Positions 1 through 8,773 are shown, counted from the stretch's first letter. The stretch is DNA of 39,983 nt from Psychrobacter pasteurii (GCF_900162815.1 NZ_FUGD01000045.1:1-39983), one strand, 5' to 3'. Notes: generated by a model not told the origin, from the letters alone. Translations and numbers: made by a program.

Positions 1-138
1 AAAGGTAGAGCAGGTTTGCGAATAAGAGGATGGGCTTGTGCTGAGTGTGACACATGGCATGATAGAGATATCAATGCTGCTAAGAACATCCTTGCGGTCG
101 GGCTTGACCGTCTAGCTGTAGGAATCCCCTCGGTTTAG
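1..138 (+). CDS. tnpB: TnpB (IS200/IS605 OrfB) C-terminal fragment
   Basis: Open reading frame entering from the left edge, 45 codons to a TAG stop. It carries the end of the TnpB zinc ribbon (Cys-Ala-Glu-Cys) followed by the DRDINAAKN motif that supplies the last catalytic Asp of the RuvC-like nuclease. TnpB is the RNA-guided nuclease of IS200/IS605 transposons. The stop codon lies in the loop of the right-end hairpin. The C-terminus differs clearly from that of the second TnpB in this window (stop at 25076), so the two elements are not recent copies. Partial only because the window starts inside it. Confidence 0.85.
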   Translation, partial: KGRAGLRIRGWACAECDTWHDRDINAAKNILAVGLDRLAVGIPSV

Positions 139-155
139 CGAGGGGAGGAGGTCAA
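126..155 (+). mobile_element. Right end of IS200/IS605 element (hairpin plus TCAA)
   Basis: A 7-bp perfect stem (126-132 with 139-145, 6-nt loop) is followed by GAGGAGG-TCAA. IS200/IS605 elements have subterminal hairpins rather than inverted terminal repeats, and several end at TCAA. The right end of the other element in the window shows the same arrangement (hairpin, then GTAGG-TCAA ending at 25212), supporting 155 as the boundary. The left part lies outside the window. Confidence 0.65.
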
Positions 156-269
156 TTGTTTGGCGATATCATCAAACTCTTCAATTTTACACTTAGTCCA
201 AAACATACGGCACAATAGACGTTGTCTTGAGGTAAGGGTAGGATCGAAATAAAGCTCAAGCGATGACAT
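156..269 (-). pseudogene. Unidentified gene remnant truncated by IS insertion
   Basis: Reading on the minus strand from ATG (269-267) there are 38 open codons up to the predicted IS end at 155/156; the frame then runs 6 codons into the IS right end and stops at 135-137. The peptide begins MSSLELYFDPTLTSRQRLLC and continues with a Lys/Glu/Asp-rich, protein-like composition. A TAA lies five codons before the ATG, so this ATG or an internal one would be the start. I do not recognise the family. Interpretation: 5' part of a gene cut by the transposon; a chance ORF is the alternative. Confidence 0.35.
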
Positions 270-319
270 ACAGCCTCTTTTTTAGAAAGTTGATGTTGAA
301 TTAAGCGGGTTAAACATTT

Positions 320-354
320 AATTGGCTAAAGTAAGTGTTCAATTGGCTAAAGTA
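320..354. repeat. Short direct repeat in the 270-450 intergenic stretch
   Basis: The 14-mer AATTGGCTAAAGTA occurs at 320-333 and 341-354, 21 nt apart start to start. The rest of 270-450 is AT-rich with no supported gene. The pair could be a duplicated binding site or a remnant of a mobile element; nothing else points to a function. Confidence 0.4.
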
Positions 355-450
355 GTAAGTATTATACGTCACACAAATTATGGCGTCAGTTACTTCTATC
401 TTTAGCCAAGAAACAAGCTGGGTTATAAAGCATTTTATTGTAAATAAGCA

Positions 451-481
451 AAAGCACCCTAAGTTTGCCCTAGGGTGCTTT
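451..481 (-). terminator. Intrinsic terminator downstream of katA
   Basis: An 11-bp perfect stem, AAAGCACCCTA (451-461) with TAGGGTGCTTT (471-481), 9-nt loop. Read on the minus strand it is followed by a T-rich tract and lies about 75 nt past the katA stop codon. Confidence 0.75.
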
Positions 482-555
482 GTAAAATTAGCCTATAAAG
501 TTACTTCAAAGGATAGGTCTTCATAGCATAGTGACTGTAGCTGTATAGATTGAGC

Positions 556-2076
556 TTACAGCAGGCTGTCTAAGTGACGTGCAGGATCGCTTTCACGCGC
601 TGCTAGGGCGTCTTCAACCGTTAAGCCAATGGCTTTGGCAACACCTTCACCGTAAGCAGGGTCACACCAGTAGCAGTTACGAATATGACGGTACTTAATA
701 AAGTCCGGCGTTGGCTCGATATTGCGTGCTGTGTTGTCAAATAATACTTGTTTTTGCTCATCGCTCATTAAGTTGAATAAAGCACGTGGCTGACTGAAGT
801 AGTCATCATCGTCTTTGCGGAAGTTCCAATGTGCGGCATCGCCATTAATCTTTAATGGTGGCTCAGCATATTCAGGCTGTTCTTCCCACTGATGGAAGCT
901 GTTTGGCTCATAGTGTGGGCGACCGCCATAGTTGTCATCAGCACGACCTAGGCCATCGCGATGATTGCTTGAATATGGGCAACGTGGCTGGTTAACTGGG
1001 ATTTGATGGCTGTTTACGCCCACACGATAACGCTGTGCATCCGCGTAGTTAATTAGACGGTTTTGTAGCATTTTATCAGGAGATACGCCAATACCGGGTA
1101 CTAGATTACTTGGAGCAAAGGCTGCCTGCTCAATATCTAAGAAATAGTTATCTGAGTTCTTATTTAACTCAAATTCGCCCACTTCAATTAAAGGATAATC
1201 ACCTTTTGGCCAAACTTTGGTTAAATCAAACGGATGGTATGGTACTTTTTCGGCCTCTTCTTCTGGCATAATCTGTACGTACATCTTCCATTTTGGGAAG
1301 TCGCCTTTTTCGATAGATTCAAATAAATCTTTTTGGTTGCTCTCACGGTCCATACCGACCACTTCAGCGGCTTCAGCATCAGTTAAGTTCTTGATACCTT
1401 GCTGAGTACGCATGTGGAATTTGACCCAGAAGCGTTCGCCGTCTTCATTCCAGAAGCTGTAAGTGTGTGAACCAAAGCCGTGCATATGACGGTAGGAGGC
1501 AGGGATACCACGATCACTCATCACAATGGTCACTTGGTGGAAAGACTCAGGGAGAAGAGTCCAGAAGTCCCAGTTATTGGTGGCTGAGCGCATGTTAGTG
1601 CGAGGGTCACGCTTAACCGCTTTGTTTAAATCAGGGAATTTGCGTGGATCACGTAAGAAGAATACTGGCGTGTTATTACCCACTAAGTCCCAGTTACCTT
1701 CTTCAGTGTAGAATTTTAGAGCGAAGCCACGGATGTCACGCTCGGCATCTGCTGCACCGCGCTCACCGGCTACGGTACTAAAACGGGCGAACATTTCTGT
1801 CTTTTTGCCCACTTCGCTAAAAATCTTAGCACGGGTATATTTGGTAATGTCATTGGTAACGGTAAATGTACCAAAAGCACCAGAACCTTTTGCGTGCATG
1901 CGGCGCTCTGGAATCACTTCACGTACGAAGTTGCCCAGTTTTTCATTTAACCAAACATCTTGGGCCAGTAGTGGACCACGAGGACCAGCGGTTAAGCTGT
2001 TTTGGTTGTCAGCAACGGGAGCACCATTGTTCATGGTTAATTTTGTTGGGGCGTATGGGCATTTTTTATCACTCAT
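556..2076 (-). CDS. katA: Catalase (clade 3 haem catalase, KatA type)
   Basis: 506-residue monofunctional haem catalase, breaking hydrogen peroxide into water and oxygen in the cytoplasm. Visible family landmarks: distal His61 in [10 protein letters not shown], catalytic Asn around residue 134 in [11 protein letters not shown], and the proximal haem-ligand Tyr344 in [14 protein letters not shown]. Length fits small-subunit catalases (about 480-510). The start is set at the ATG at 2076 (MSDKKCPY) because AAGGAG sits 7 nt upstream; an ATG 24 nt further out (2100) would place that ribosome binding site inside the gene. It stands alone, divergent from the SMR pump gene, with its own terminator at 451-481. 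Peroxide-responsive control (OxyR) is usual in the family but no site was identified here. Confidence 0.95.
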   Translation of the reverse strand: MSDKKCPYAPTKLTMNNGAPVADNQNSLTAGPRGPLLAQDVWLNEKLGNFVREVIPERRMHAKGSGAFGTFTVTNDITKYTRAKIFSEVGKKTEMFARFSTVAGERGAADAERDIRGFALKFYTEEGNWDLVGNNTPVFFLRDPRKFPDLNKAVKRDPRTNMRSATNNWDFWTLLPESFHQVTIVMSDRGIPASYRHMHGFGSHTYSFWNEDGERFWVKFHMRTQQGIKNLTDAEAAEVVGMDRESNQKDLFESIEKGDFPKWKMYVQIMPEEEAEKVPYHPFDLTKVWPKGDYPLIEVGEFELNKNSDNYFLDIEQAAFAPSNLVPGIGVSPDKMLQNRLINYADAQRYRVGVNSHQIPVNQPRCPYSSNHRDGLGRADDNYGGRPHYEPNSFHQWEEQPEYAEPPLKINGDAAHWNFRKDDDDYFSQPRALFNLMSDEQKQVLFDNTARNIEPTPDFIKYRHIRNCYWCDPAYGEGVAKAIGLTVEDALAARESDPARHLDSLL

Positions 2077-2350
2077 TGCGATCTCCTTATGATGAGGCAC
2101 GGGATAGTTTTTATTATTAAGCCATTAACGCTTAACATTTTAGGTAATCTATAAGTACAGCTCTTTTGGTTGGGTCTATTAAAGCCCATAATTAATGTTT
2201 TGTAAAATAAATTAATTTCAATATAATGATTGATTAAATATATGAAAATTGGTGCTATTCATTTTTAGTTAATCGTATTACCATCTAGCTTTTAACATAT
2301 CAGGATTTTTCCTACTTTGGTGTTTCCTTTTTTATCAGGTCAGAAGATTT

Positions 2351-2692
2351 ATGTCTCCAACCCTTATTGCTTATAGCTTTTTAGCAGGTGCTATCCTTTT
2401 TGAAGTGATAGGTACGACATTTTTGGTTAAGTCTGAAGAGTTTACTAAGGTAGGTCCTACTTTAGCGACAGTGGTTTTGTATGCTTTTTCTTTTTATTTT
2501 TTAACCAAGTCGCTAAGAGAGATACCGTTAGGCATAGCGTACGCTTTATGGGGAGGGATAGGGATTGTATTAACCGCAGTTGTGGGGCTAGTTATCTTTA
2601 AACAAACCATTGATGCGGCTGCCGTGGTAGGTATTGGTTTAATTGTTGCAGGTGTGGTGGTTCTAAATTTGTTTTCCTCTTCAGTGGGTTAA
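2351..2692 (+). CDS. Small multidrug resistance (SMR/EmrE-QacE family) efflux protein
   Basis: 113-residue, four-helix inner-membrane protein, the expected SMR length (105-115). The essential membrane-embedded Glu is present in helix 1 (ILFEVIGTT, Glu18), and helix 3 carries the substrate-site Trp in YALWGGIG. SMR proteins work as dual-topology dimers exchanging protons for cationic drugs, quaternary amines or guanidinium-type compounds; the substrate cannot be told from sequence. Single gene, convergent with the siderophore importer: its TAA (2690-2692) overlaps the importer ATPase stop (2689-2691) in the shared tetramer TTAA, leaving no room for a terminator between them. Confidence 0.9.
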   Translation: MSPTLIAYSFLAGAILFEVIGTTFLVKSEEFTKVGPTLATVVLYAFSFYFLTKSLREIPLGIAYALWGGIGIVLTAVVGLVIFKQTIDAAAVVGIGLIVAGVVVLNLFSSSVG

Positions 2693-3450
2693 ACCCGGCT
2701 ATCAATAATAACCGGATAGCCTTTATGTTCAATAACAGTGGCTCTTACCCCGTATAAATTTTCAATCGTCTCTTGCGTAAGCACTTCAATAGGTCGGCCG
2801 GTTTGAATAACTTGGCCGGCTTTCATCATGACCACTGTATCGGCAAATTGCGCCGCTTGGTTGATATCGTGTAGCACAATGACCACCGTCTTTTTTTGCT
2901 CATGAGCCAAATTTCGTAGAGCTCGCATGAGTTGACCTGAGTGATACATGTCCAGGTTATTTAACGGCTCATCTAGCAGCAAATAGGGCGTATCTTGGCA
3001 AACAATCATGGCAATAAGTACCCGCTGCTGCTGTCCGCCGGATAAGGTAGATAAGTAGCGGTGTGCCAAGTCTTGTAACTCAAACCTCTCAATAACCTCC
3101 GCCACTTTTTGATGATCAGCAGTCGTTGGTCGGCCTTGATGATACGGGTAGCGGCCGAACATGAGTAACTCTTCCACCCTAAGTCTTCCTTGAAGCTGAT
3201 TGCTTTGCGCCAATATCGCAACCGTCTTGGCCATAACTTTGCTATCGGTATCTGCAATATCATGCTCACCAAACTGTACCGAACCACTTTGCAGTTGCTG
3301 CAGGCGTGACATGACGCTAAACAAGGTGGATTTGCCTGCCCCATTGGGCCCAATTAACGCAATCACTTGCTCATCCTCTAAGCTTAAGCTGATATTATTT
3401 AAGATAGTGTGGTGATCGATTTGATGGCTTACATTATTAATGGTAATCAT
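2689..3450 (-). CDS. Iron-siderophore ABC importer, ATP-binding subunit
   Basis: 253 residues. Walker A GPNGAGKST (34-42), signature LSGGQQ (136-141), Walker B LLLDEP (157-162) and switch His194 in VIVLHDINQ are all intact. It belongs to the FepC/CeuD/FatE type of ATPases that power FecCD permeases. Last gene of the minus-strand order lipoprotein - permease - permease - ATPase, 95 nt after permease 2. The start ATG lacks a strong ribosome binding site. Confidence 0.92.
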   Translation of the reverse strand: MITINNVSHQIDHHTILNNISLSLEDEQVIALIGPNGAGKSTLFSVMSRLQQLQSGSVQFGEHDIADTDSKVMAKTVAILAQSNQLQGRLRVEELLMFGRYPYHQGRPTTADHQKVAEVIERFELQDLAHRYLSTLSGGQQQRVLIAMIVCQDTPYLLLDEPLNNLDMYHSGQLMRALRNLAHEQKKTVVIVLHDINQAAQFADTVVMMKAGQVIQTGRPIEVLTQETIENLYGVRATVIEHKGYPVIIDSRV

Positions 3451-3545
3451 AAAGATATTCAGCTGTCAGGTATAAAAATAGGGTGAAAATTAGGGAAATA
3501 TAACAGTAAGTATTAAAGAAGCAGCTAAGCTAGTTTATTAATCAC

Positions 3546-4655
3546 TTAGGCCACCTGCTTGCGATACTGCTTTAAAATCAGGCCGATAAAGACCACACCG
3601 CCGAGCAGTTCAATCACAACTGACAACACACCGGCCATATTTAGCATCCGTTCAAATAAAGTTTGGCCAAGTACTAAGGTAATCATGGACACCAAGCTGA
3701 CCAAAACGATACGCTCGCTGTGATACATGCTGTGGCTTATGCGGTTGGTCAAGGCGCAGACTAATAAGCCCAAAAATACGATAGGACCAACAAAAGCGGT
3801 AGCGGTAGCGACCAGTACTGAGATGATTACCAATAAACGCAAGGTCAGCCCTTGATAATTAACCCCTAAGCCAATGGCATCAGCACGTCCTAGCATCAGC
3901 ACATCAACTTGAAAGCGCCAGCGCCAAATTAGCCAAGCACTGATAATGCAAATGGTGAAACTTAGCCACATCATATGACTGTTGGTGATGTTAAATTGAG
4001 CAAAGCTGGCGGCTTGTATCACCACGAAATCTTCAGGATTAATCAGACGCGCTACTAAGCTTGAGAGGCTTCTGAATAGCACCCCAAAAATAATCCCTGC
4101 TAAAACTAATCGGGATAAAGACTGCTGCGTCCGAGCGAAAAGCAGCTTAAATAGCAGTAGCGAGGCACCCACCATCAGTACAACTTCAATACCAAACTTT
4201 AGTAATGGCTGGCTATTAAAGGTGTTGACCGCCCCCAAAAAGAATACCAATAGACTTTGAATAAGGATGTATAGCGAGTCAAAGCCTAATAAGGCTGGGG
4301 TTAAAATGGGGTTGTGGGTGAGACTTTGAAACAGGAGAGTAGACACCCCGATACAATAACCCACGATCATTAAAGACATAAGTTTTTGACCACGAAACGG
4401 CAGTACAAAGTCCCAGTTGCCATTGGCCTGCAAGGTCATAAAAAGCACGCTACTGATTATCAAAGCCAGCAAAGCAAGCCACACCGGTTTGCTAAATACC
4501 AAGCCTGGATTGATGTCTAAATTGGTGTGAGGGTTCGTTGGTCGAGGTGCTGAGGTTTTGCTGTTCGATGGCATAGGCTTTGAGCTAGGATAGGTCATCG
4601 TAGCAGCAGAGGGCTGAGATAAAGAGGGGGTGGAGGCTTGCTTGGTTGAATTCAT
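3546..4655 (-). CDS. Iron-siderophore ABC importer, FecCD-family permease 2
   Basis: 369 residues from ATG 4655; a TTG six codons upstream (4673) is an alternative with no better ribosome binding site. After a roughly 50-residue Ser/Pro/Thr/Asn-rich N-terminal extension come multiple hydrophobic segments and the FecCD-family region around GLGVNYQGLTLR and ATATAFVGPIVFLGL, which forms the coupling contact with the ATPase. The CeuC/FatC/YclO-like subfamily is suggested by overall character and gene order. Forms a heterodimer with the permease encoded just upstream (39 nt gap). The polar N-terminal tail is unusual, since these permeases normally begin close to helix 1. Confidence 0.9.
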   Translation of the reverse strand: MNSTKQASTPSLSQPSAATMTYPSSKPMPSNSKTSAPRPTNPHTNLDINPGLVFSKPVWLALLALIISSVLFMTLQANGNWDFVLPFRGQKLMSLMIVGYCIGVSTLLFQSLTHNPILTPALLGFDSLYILIQSLLVFFLGAVNTFNSQPLLKFGIEVVLMVGASLLLFKLLFARTQQSLSRLVLAGIIFGVLFRSLSSLVARLINPEDFVVIQAASFAQFNITNSHMMWLSFTICIISAWLIWRWRFQVDVLMLGRADAIGLGVNYQGLTLRLLVIISVLVATATAFVGPIVFLGLLVCALTNRISHSMYHSERIVLVSLVSMITLVLGQTLFERMLNMAGVLSVVIELLGGVVFIGLILKQYRKQVA

Positions 4656-4694
4656 AATGAACTTAGTTGGCAAAGAGTCAGTGAGATATAAAGC

Positions 4695-5792
4695 TTAAGA
4701 TTGACTGTAAGTAACCGGTTTTGAGTTGGGATTGGCGTTTGAGATGAGCTTAGAGCGTGAGGGTTTGGACGGCTGACTTGGCTTAGGGTTACGCAATAGT
4801 AGCCATAAAAATACCGCAGCACCAATAACGCCAAATACCGTAGCTACAGGGATCTCAAAAGGATAGCGGATACTGCGGCCGATTACATCACACAGCAGTA
4901 CTAAGCTTGAGCCAAATAAAGCGACGGCAGGCAAACAGCGGCGTAGACTGTCTCCCATTAAGCGACTGATAATATTGGGTACTACTAATCCGACAAATGG
5001 TATAGCGCCCACGGTCACGACCACCACGGCGCTAATCATCGCCACGGTCAAAATCACAAACCAGGTCATCAAATGCCGATTGACGCCCAAGTTAATGGCA
5101 ATGGCATTACCTAGACCTACAATGGTCAGCTTATCGGCCAAAAAGTATGCCACTAGAGCCAAAGCACCTGTCATATACAACAGCTCATAACGCCCCGCCA
5201 AAATGGTAGAGAAGTCACCAAAGCGCCATACCGACAGCATCTGCAAAGACTCAGTCTGATAAGCAATAAAGGTGGTAACGGCCTCGATAATCCCACCAAA
5301 TACTATGCCCACCAAAGGTACCATTAAGATATCCGTGGCTGGCAGGTACTTAATCAAACGCATAAAAAGTACCATGCCGGCAATGGCGCATAACGTGGCA
5401 ATCATCATTTTGCTTAATAAACTGCTAGTGGGAAAATATAAGCTGACCAAAAGTAAACCCAGCCCTGCGCTTTGGGTAGCGCCCACCATGGACGGATCGA
5501 CAAAGCGGTTTTTTAATACCACTTGTAAAACCATTCCTGCCACAGCCAAAGAAGCACCGGTCAAGATGATGGCCAATGTGCGCGGTAGACGGCTAACCAG
5601 CAACAACTGTAAATCGTTACTGACCGACTGCTGAGTCAAGGCTTGCCACAGCCCTTGCCATGAAAAATCTGCCACACCCAGCGATAAGCTTATCAGAATT
5701 AGAGCCACCAATAGCAGCACACTTAACGTGTTGAGCAGCCTAGGGGATAGCAAAACATGTCGAGCTTTAGGTTTGGCAGAAAAATCAAACAT
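4695..5792 (-). CDS. Iron-siderophore ABC importer, FecCD-family permease 1
   Basis: 365 residues, polytopic inner-membrane protein of the FecCD family (CeuB/FatD/YclN-like). Typical landmarks: LPRTLAIILTGASLAVAG near residue 70, the GVNRHLMTW segment and GAIPFVGLVVPNI followed by ISRLMG (coupling helix). The last 35 residues (after FLWLLLRNP) are a hydrophilic Ser/Pro/Lys/Asn-rich tail, matching in style the N-terminal extension of the partner permease. Lies 45 nt downstream of the lipoprotein gene in the same direction. Confidence 0.92.
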   Translation of the reverse strand: MFDFSAKPKARHVLLSPRLLNTLSVLLLVALILISLSLGVADFSWQGLWQALTQQSVSNDLQLLLVSRLPRTLAIILTGASLAVAGMVLQVVLKNRFVDPSMVGATQSAGLGLLLVSLYFPTSSLLSKMMIATLCAIAGMVLFMRLIKYLPATDILMVPLVGIVFGGIIEAVTTFIAYQTESLQMLSVWRFGDFSTILAGRYELLYMTGALALVAYFLADKLTIVGLGNAIAINLGVNRHLMTWFVILTVAMISAVVVVTVGAIPFVGLVVPNIISRLMGDSLRRCLPAVALFGSSLVLLCDVIGRSIRYPFEIPVATVFGVIGAAVFLWLLLRNPKPSQPSKPSRSKLISNANPNSKPVTYSQS

Positions 5793-5837
5793 AACGGTCT
5801 TTATTTTTACTGTAAAAATTGAGGGATAAGCGTGCGC

Positions 5838-6896
5838 TTATTGAGTGCTTTCAACTGTTTCAGCTTTGCTTAGAGCATCGGTTACGGTCTTGGCGTCTTT
5901 TAACCACTGATAGTAACCACCGAAAGCCAAGTAAGCGTCTGGGCTTAGGTAGACAATATGCTTGTTTTTCCATGCTTTAGTTTGGTGCATTAGTGGGTTG
6001 TCCAATACCGCATCTGCGCCCACGCCTTCTTCACCAATGGCTGAGCTTCTATCTAGCACAAATAACCAGTCTGGATCGATTTTTTGTAAGTATTCAAAAG
6101 ATACGGGTTGACCATGTCGGCCATCTTCAATCTGAGTATCAGCAGCAGGAATATCAAAGACGGTATGTAAGAACCCAAAGCGAGATTTTTCGCCATAGGC
6201 TGAGATTTTATTGCCGTTTACTAGGACAACCAAGCCACTGCCTTTACCGGCACTGGCGGCTTTGGCCTGCTCGATGGCTTGATCAATGTCTTGTTGTAAC
6301 TGAGCGGCTTTATCGGCTTTGTTAAAAAGCTTACCTAAATCAGCTAAGCGCTGTTTGCTAGACTCATAAATATTTTCAGTATCTAAGGTCAGGTCTAAAG
6401 TTGGCGCCATTTTGCTAAGGGCGTCATATTTTTCTGCCATACGAGAGCCAATTAAAATGGCTTTGGGCTGCATTTGGTTAAGTGCTTCCATATCAGGCTC
6501 GAATAAAGTACCGATATTCTGGCTCTCTGGGGCACCCGCCGCTTTGAGATTGTCTAAATGTAAGTTGTCAGGCAGACCAGCTACAGGTACTTCTAAGGCA
6601 GCCAAATCTTGCATTAAAGTCATGTCATAAACGGCCAAAGGGTTAGGGTTTGCTGGTAAGGACACTTTACCGCGGGTAGTCTCAATGGCCACTTGTTGAG
6701 TGCTGTCAGCTTGAGCTTGATTACTGGTTTCATCAACGCTGGATTGTGCCTGGGTCTCGGTTGAGTTGATTTGAGAGTCAGGCTCTTGAGGGGAGCAGCC
6801 CATAAGCAAGCCACTGACCATTAAAGTTAGTAAGGCTGATTTGGCTTTTAAGGGCAAAGGGCTTGCTGAGCGGTTAGCAGAAAAGGTATTCATCAT
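5838..6896 (-). CDS. Siderophore-binding lipoprotein of the ABC importer (CeuE/YclQ/FatB-like)
   Basis: 352 residues. Signal peptide with lipobox LMGC (Cys34), then an acidic Gln/Ser/Thr-rich linker (35-75) and a type III periplasmic binding fold. The C-terminal half (GRHGQPVSFEYLQKIDPDWL; LAFGGYYQWLKD) is typical of the binding proteins for petrobactin/catecholate-type siderophores such as CeuE and YclQ. It captures the ferric siderophore in the periplasm for the two permeases and ATPase that follow. First gene of the operon; start ATG 6896 (a second ATG follows at 6893). A Fur-box promoter is found 108-150 nt upstream. The exact siderophore is not determinable here, and no outer-membrane receptor gene is present in the window. 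Confidence 0.92.
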   Translation of the reverse strand: MMNTFSANRSASPLPLKAKSALLTLMVSGLLMGCSPQEPDSQINSTETQAQSSVDETSNQAQADSTQQVAIETTRGKVSLPANPNPLAVYDMTLMQDLAALEVPVAGLPDNLHLDNLKAAGAPESQNIGTLFEPDMEALNQMQPKAILIGSRMAEKYDALSKMAPTLDLTLDTENIYESSKQRLADLGKLFNKADKAAQLQQDIDQAIEQAKAASAGKGSGLVVLVNGNKISAYGEKSRFGFLHTVFDIPAADTQIEDGRHGQPVSFEYLQKIDPDWLFVLDRSSAIGEEGVGADAVLDNPLMHQTKAWKNKHIVYLSPDAYLAFGGYYQWLKDAKTVTDALSKAETVESTQ

Positions 6897-7003
6897 AAAA
6901 ATACTCGCGTCTTATCTTTTAAGAATTATGTTTTGAGTAATTAAACTGGTTTTTATAAACTAAAAATCGAGGCAGGCCTCGAGTAGGGAAATCATTGTTG
7001 GCT

Positions 7004-7046
7004 ATAATACGCTCCTAAATTTAAAAAGTAAATGATAATTATTACT
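7004..7046 (-). promoter_or_regulatory. Fur box overlapping promoter of the siderophore importer operon
   Basis: On the minus strand a -35 TTTACT (7032-7027) and -10 TATTAT (7009-7004) are spaced by exactly 17 nt. GTAAATGATAATTATTACT (7028-7046) matches the 19-bp Fur consensus at 14 positions and overlaps the -35. This arrangement predicts repression by Fur when iron is plentiful. The intergenic stretch 6897-7240 also holds the leader hairpin at 7169-7220; no gene was seen in it. Confidence 0.7.
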
Positions 7047-7168
7047 ATTTGAGAGTTAGTCTAAGCATTTTATTTATTATCACCCAAAGGGAGTAGGGAA
7101 TTAACCACATGTACTGCTTTTGCTTAATATTTATTAATAATAGGGGTTGGTATATTGAAGGCAATTGT

Positions 7169-7220
7169 AGGTAAGTGTGACTTATGGATTATCCACCTTA
7201 AGCCTCACTTACCTTTTTTT
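7169..7220 (+). terminator. Terminator-like hairpin in the narK1 leader (attenuator or end of a small RNA)
   Basis: AGGTAAGTG (7169-7177) pairs with CACTTACCT (7206-7214), and the intervening bases continue the dyad (CTT with AAG, TGGAT with ATCCA), giving a long imperfect stem followed directly by seven T residues (7214-7220). It reads as an intrinsic terminator on the plus strand only. The narK1 ribosome binding site AGGAG begins 8 nt after the T run. No plus-strand gene precedes it, since the upstream operon is divergent. It therefore either attenuates narK1 or ends a short transcript. Confidence 0.65.
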
Positions 7221-7240
7221 AATTGCACAGGAGAATTATC

Positions 7241-8737
7241 ATGCATGCCAAAGAGCTGCTTGAGCTTGAGCGTCGGGATATTAGAGCGCTGCATTATACC
7301 TGGATTGCTTTTTTTCTAACCTTCTATGTTTGGTTTAATATGGCGCCTCTTGCTACTTCGATGTTAGAGGCTGAAAGTTATTTAACCCCTGATCATATTA
7401 AATTATTCTTAATTGCCAACGTGGCTTTAACCATCCCAGGCCGAGTGGTGGTCGGTATGGCGCTAGATAGGTTTGGCCCACGTCGAGTGTTTTCAGTATT
7501 GATGGTGGTTATGGCGATACCTACTTGGTTCTTCGCCTTTGGGACCAGTGCGATGCAACTGTTTGTCTCGAGACTATTTATGTCGATAGTTGGGGCAGGC
7601 TTTGTGGTCGGTATTCACATGACTGCTCTTTGGTTTAAGCCCAAAGATATAGGCTTTGCTGAAGGTTTTTATGCTGGCTGGGGTAACTTTGGGTCGGCTG
7701 CTGCGGCTATTACTATTCCCACCGTAGCGTTACAATTCTTTGGGGGTCACGATGGATGGCGCTGGGCGATAGCACTGTCAGGGTTATTGATGGCCCTGTA
7801 TGGGGTGGCTTATTGGTTCTTAATTACAGATGGTCCCACGGAAGATACCCATAAAAAGTCCAGAAAGTCGGGTGCTTTAGAGGTCTCAAGCTGGCGTGAT
7901 TTGTGGTTGTATTGTCTGTTTACTATCCCTTTATATGGCGTGCTAGGTGTTTTGGTTTATCGCACTCAAAATATGGGTTTTTTAACTCAAACAGGAGCGA
8001 TAATCTGTTACGCAGTGATAGCTGTTGTGGTGGTATATCAAATTTATAAAGCATTGAGTGTCAATATCCCTATGCTCAAGGCAGGCATTCCTGAAGATGA
8101 TAAATACCCTTTTAAATCGGTAGCAGCGTTAAACGTCTCTTATTTCGCCAACTTTGGAGCAGAGCTTGCCGTAGTATCTATGCTACCGATGTTCTTTGCT
8201 ACTACTTGGAAGTTAGATCCAACTGCAGCAGGGTTAATTGCCTCTACTTTCGCTTTTGTGAACTTGTGGGCACGCCCTTTGGGAGGCTATATTTCAGATA
8301 GAATCGGTAACCGCCGTTTGGTAATGCTGGTATATATGTTCGGAATTGGTATTGGTTTTGCCTTAATGGGAATGTTAAATGCAAGCTGGCCCTTATTCAT
8401 TGCTGTGGTATTTACCATCAGTTGTTCGGTGTTTGTACAGGGCGCAGAAGGGGCGACTTTTGGTATTATTCCATCAATTAAACGCCGTTTAACGGGTCAG
8501 ATATCAGGTATGGCAGGTGCTTATGGTAACGTGGGTGCTGTGTTCTACTTATTTATTTATACCTTTGTAGAGCCCAATGTGTTTTTTTATATCATTGCTG
8601 GTGGTGCCTTCGTAGCTTGGTTGGTTTGTTTCTTATGGCTAGAAGAGCCTGATGATGCCTTCGGTGATGAATACAAAATGTCCTCTGTAGACATAAAGAT
8701 GGCAGAAGAAGAAAGATTGGCTGAGCTTGGTAAGTAA
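7241..8737 (+). CDS. narK: Nitrate/nitrite transporter, MFS NarK family (NarK1 position)
   Basis: 498 residues, about 12 membrane segments. Features of the nitrate/nitrite porter family: the A-type MFS loop GRVVVGMALDRFGPRR with the substrate Arg68, and two Gly-rich nitrate signatures, GWGNFGSAAAA (about 145-157) and AGAYGNVGAVFY (about 425-436). It presumably moves nitrate in, or exchanges nitrate for nitrite, across the inner membrane for NarGHI. The start is set at ATG 7241 because AGGAG lies 7 nt upstream; a TTG at 7223 lacks one. It is the more diverged of the two NarK proteins here. A bidirectional terminator separates it from narL. Its leader carries a terminator-like hairpin. Confidence 0.9.
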   Translation: MHAKELLELERRDIRALHYTWIAFFLTFYVWFNMAPLATSMLEAESYLTPDHIKLFLIANVALTIPGRVVVGMALDRFGPRRVFSVLMVVMAIPTWFFAFGTSAMQLFVSRLFMSIVGAGFVVGIHMTALWFKPKDIGFAEGFYAGWGNFGSAAAAITIPTVALQFFGGHDGWRWAIALSGLLMALYGVAYWFLITDGPTEDTHKKSRKSGALEVSSWRDLWLYCLFTIPLYGVLGVLVYRTQNMGFLTQTGAIICYAVIAVVVVYQIYKALSVNIPMLKAGIPEDDKYPFKSVAALNVSYFANFGAELAVVSMLPMFFATTWKLDPTAAGLIASTFAFVNLWARPLGGYISDRIGNRRLVMLVYMFGIGIGFALMGMLNASWPLFIAVVFTISCSVFVQGAEGATFGIIPSIKRRLTGQISGMAGAYGNVGAVFYLFIYTFVEPNVFFYIIAGGAFVAWLVCFLWLEEPDDAFGDEYKMSSVDIKMAEEERLAELGK

Positions 8738-8773
8738 ATCAATATAGTTTTTATATTGCAAAACTTATATCCC

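Noticed and set aside
1217..2120. Plus-strand open frames across katA
   Set aside because: They are antisense to a clear catalase gene, have no ribosome binding sites and no recognisable protein features.
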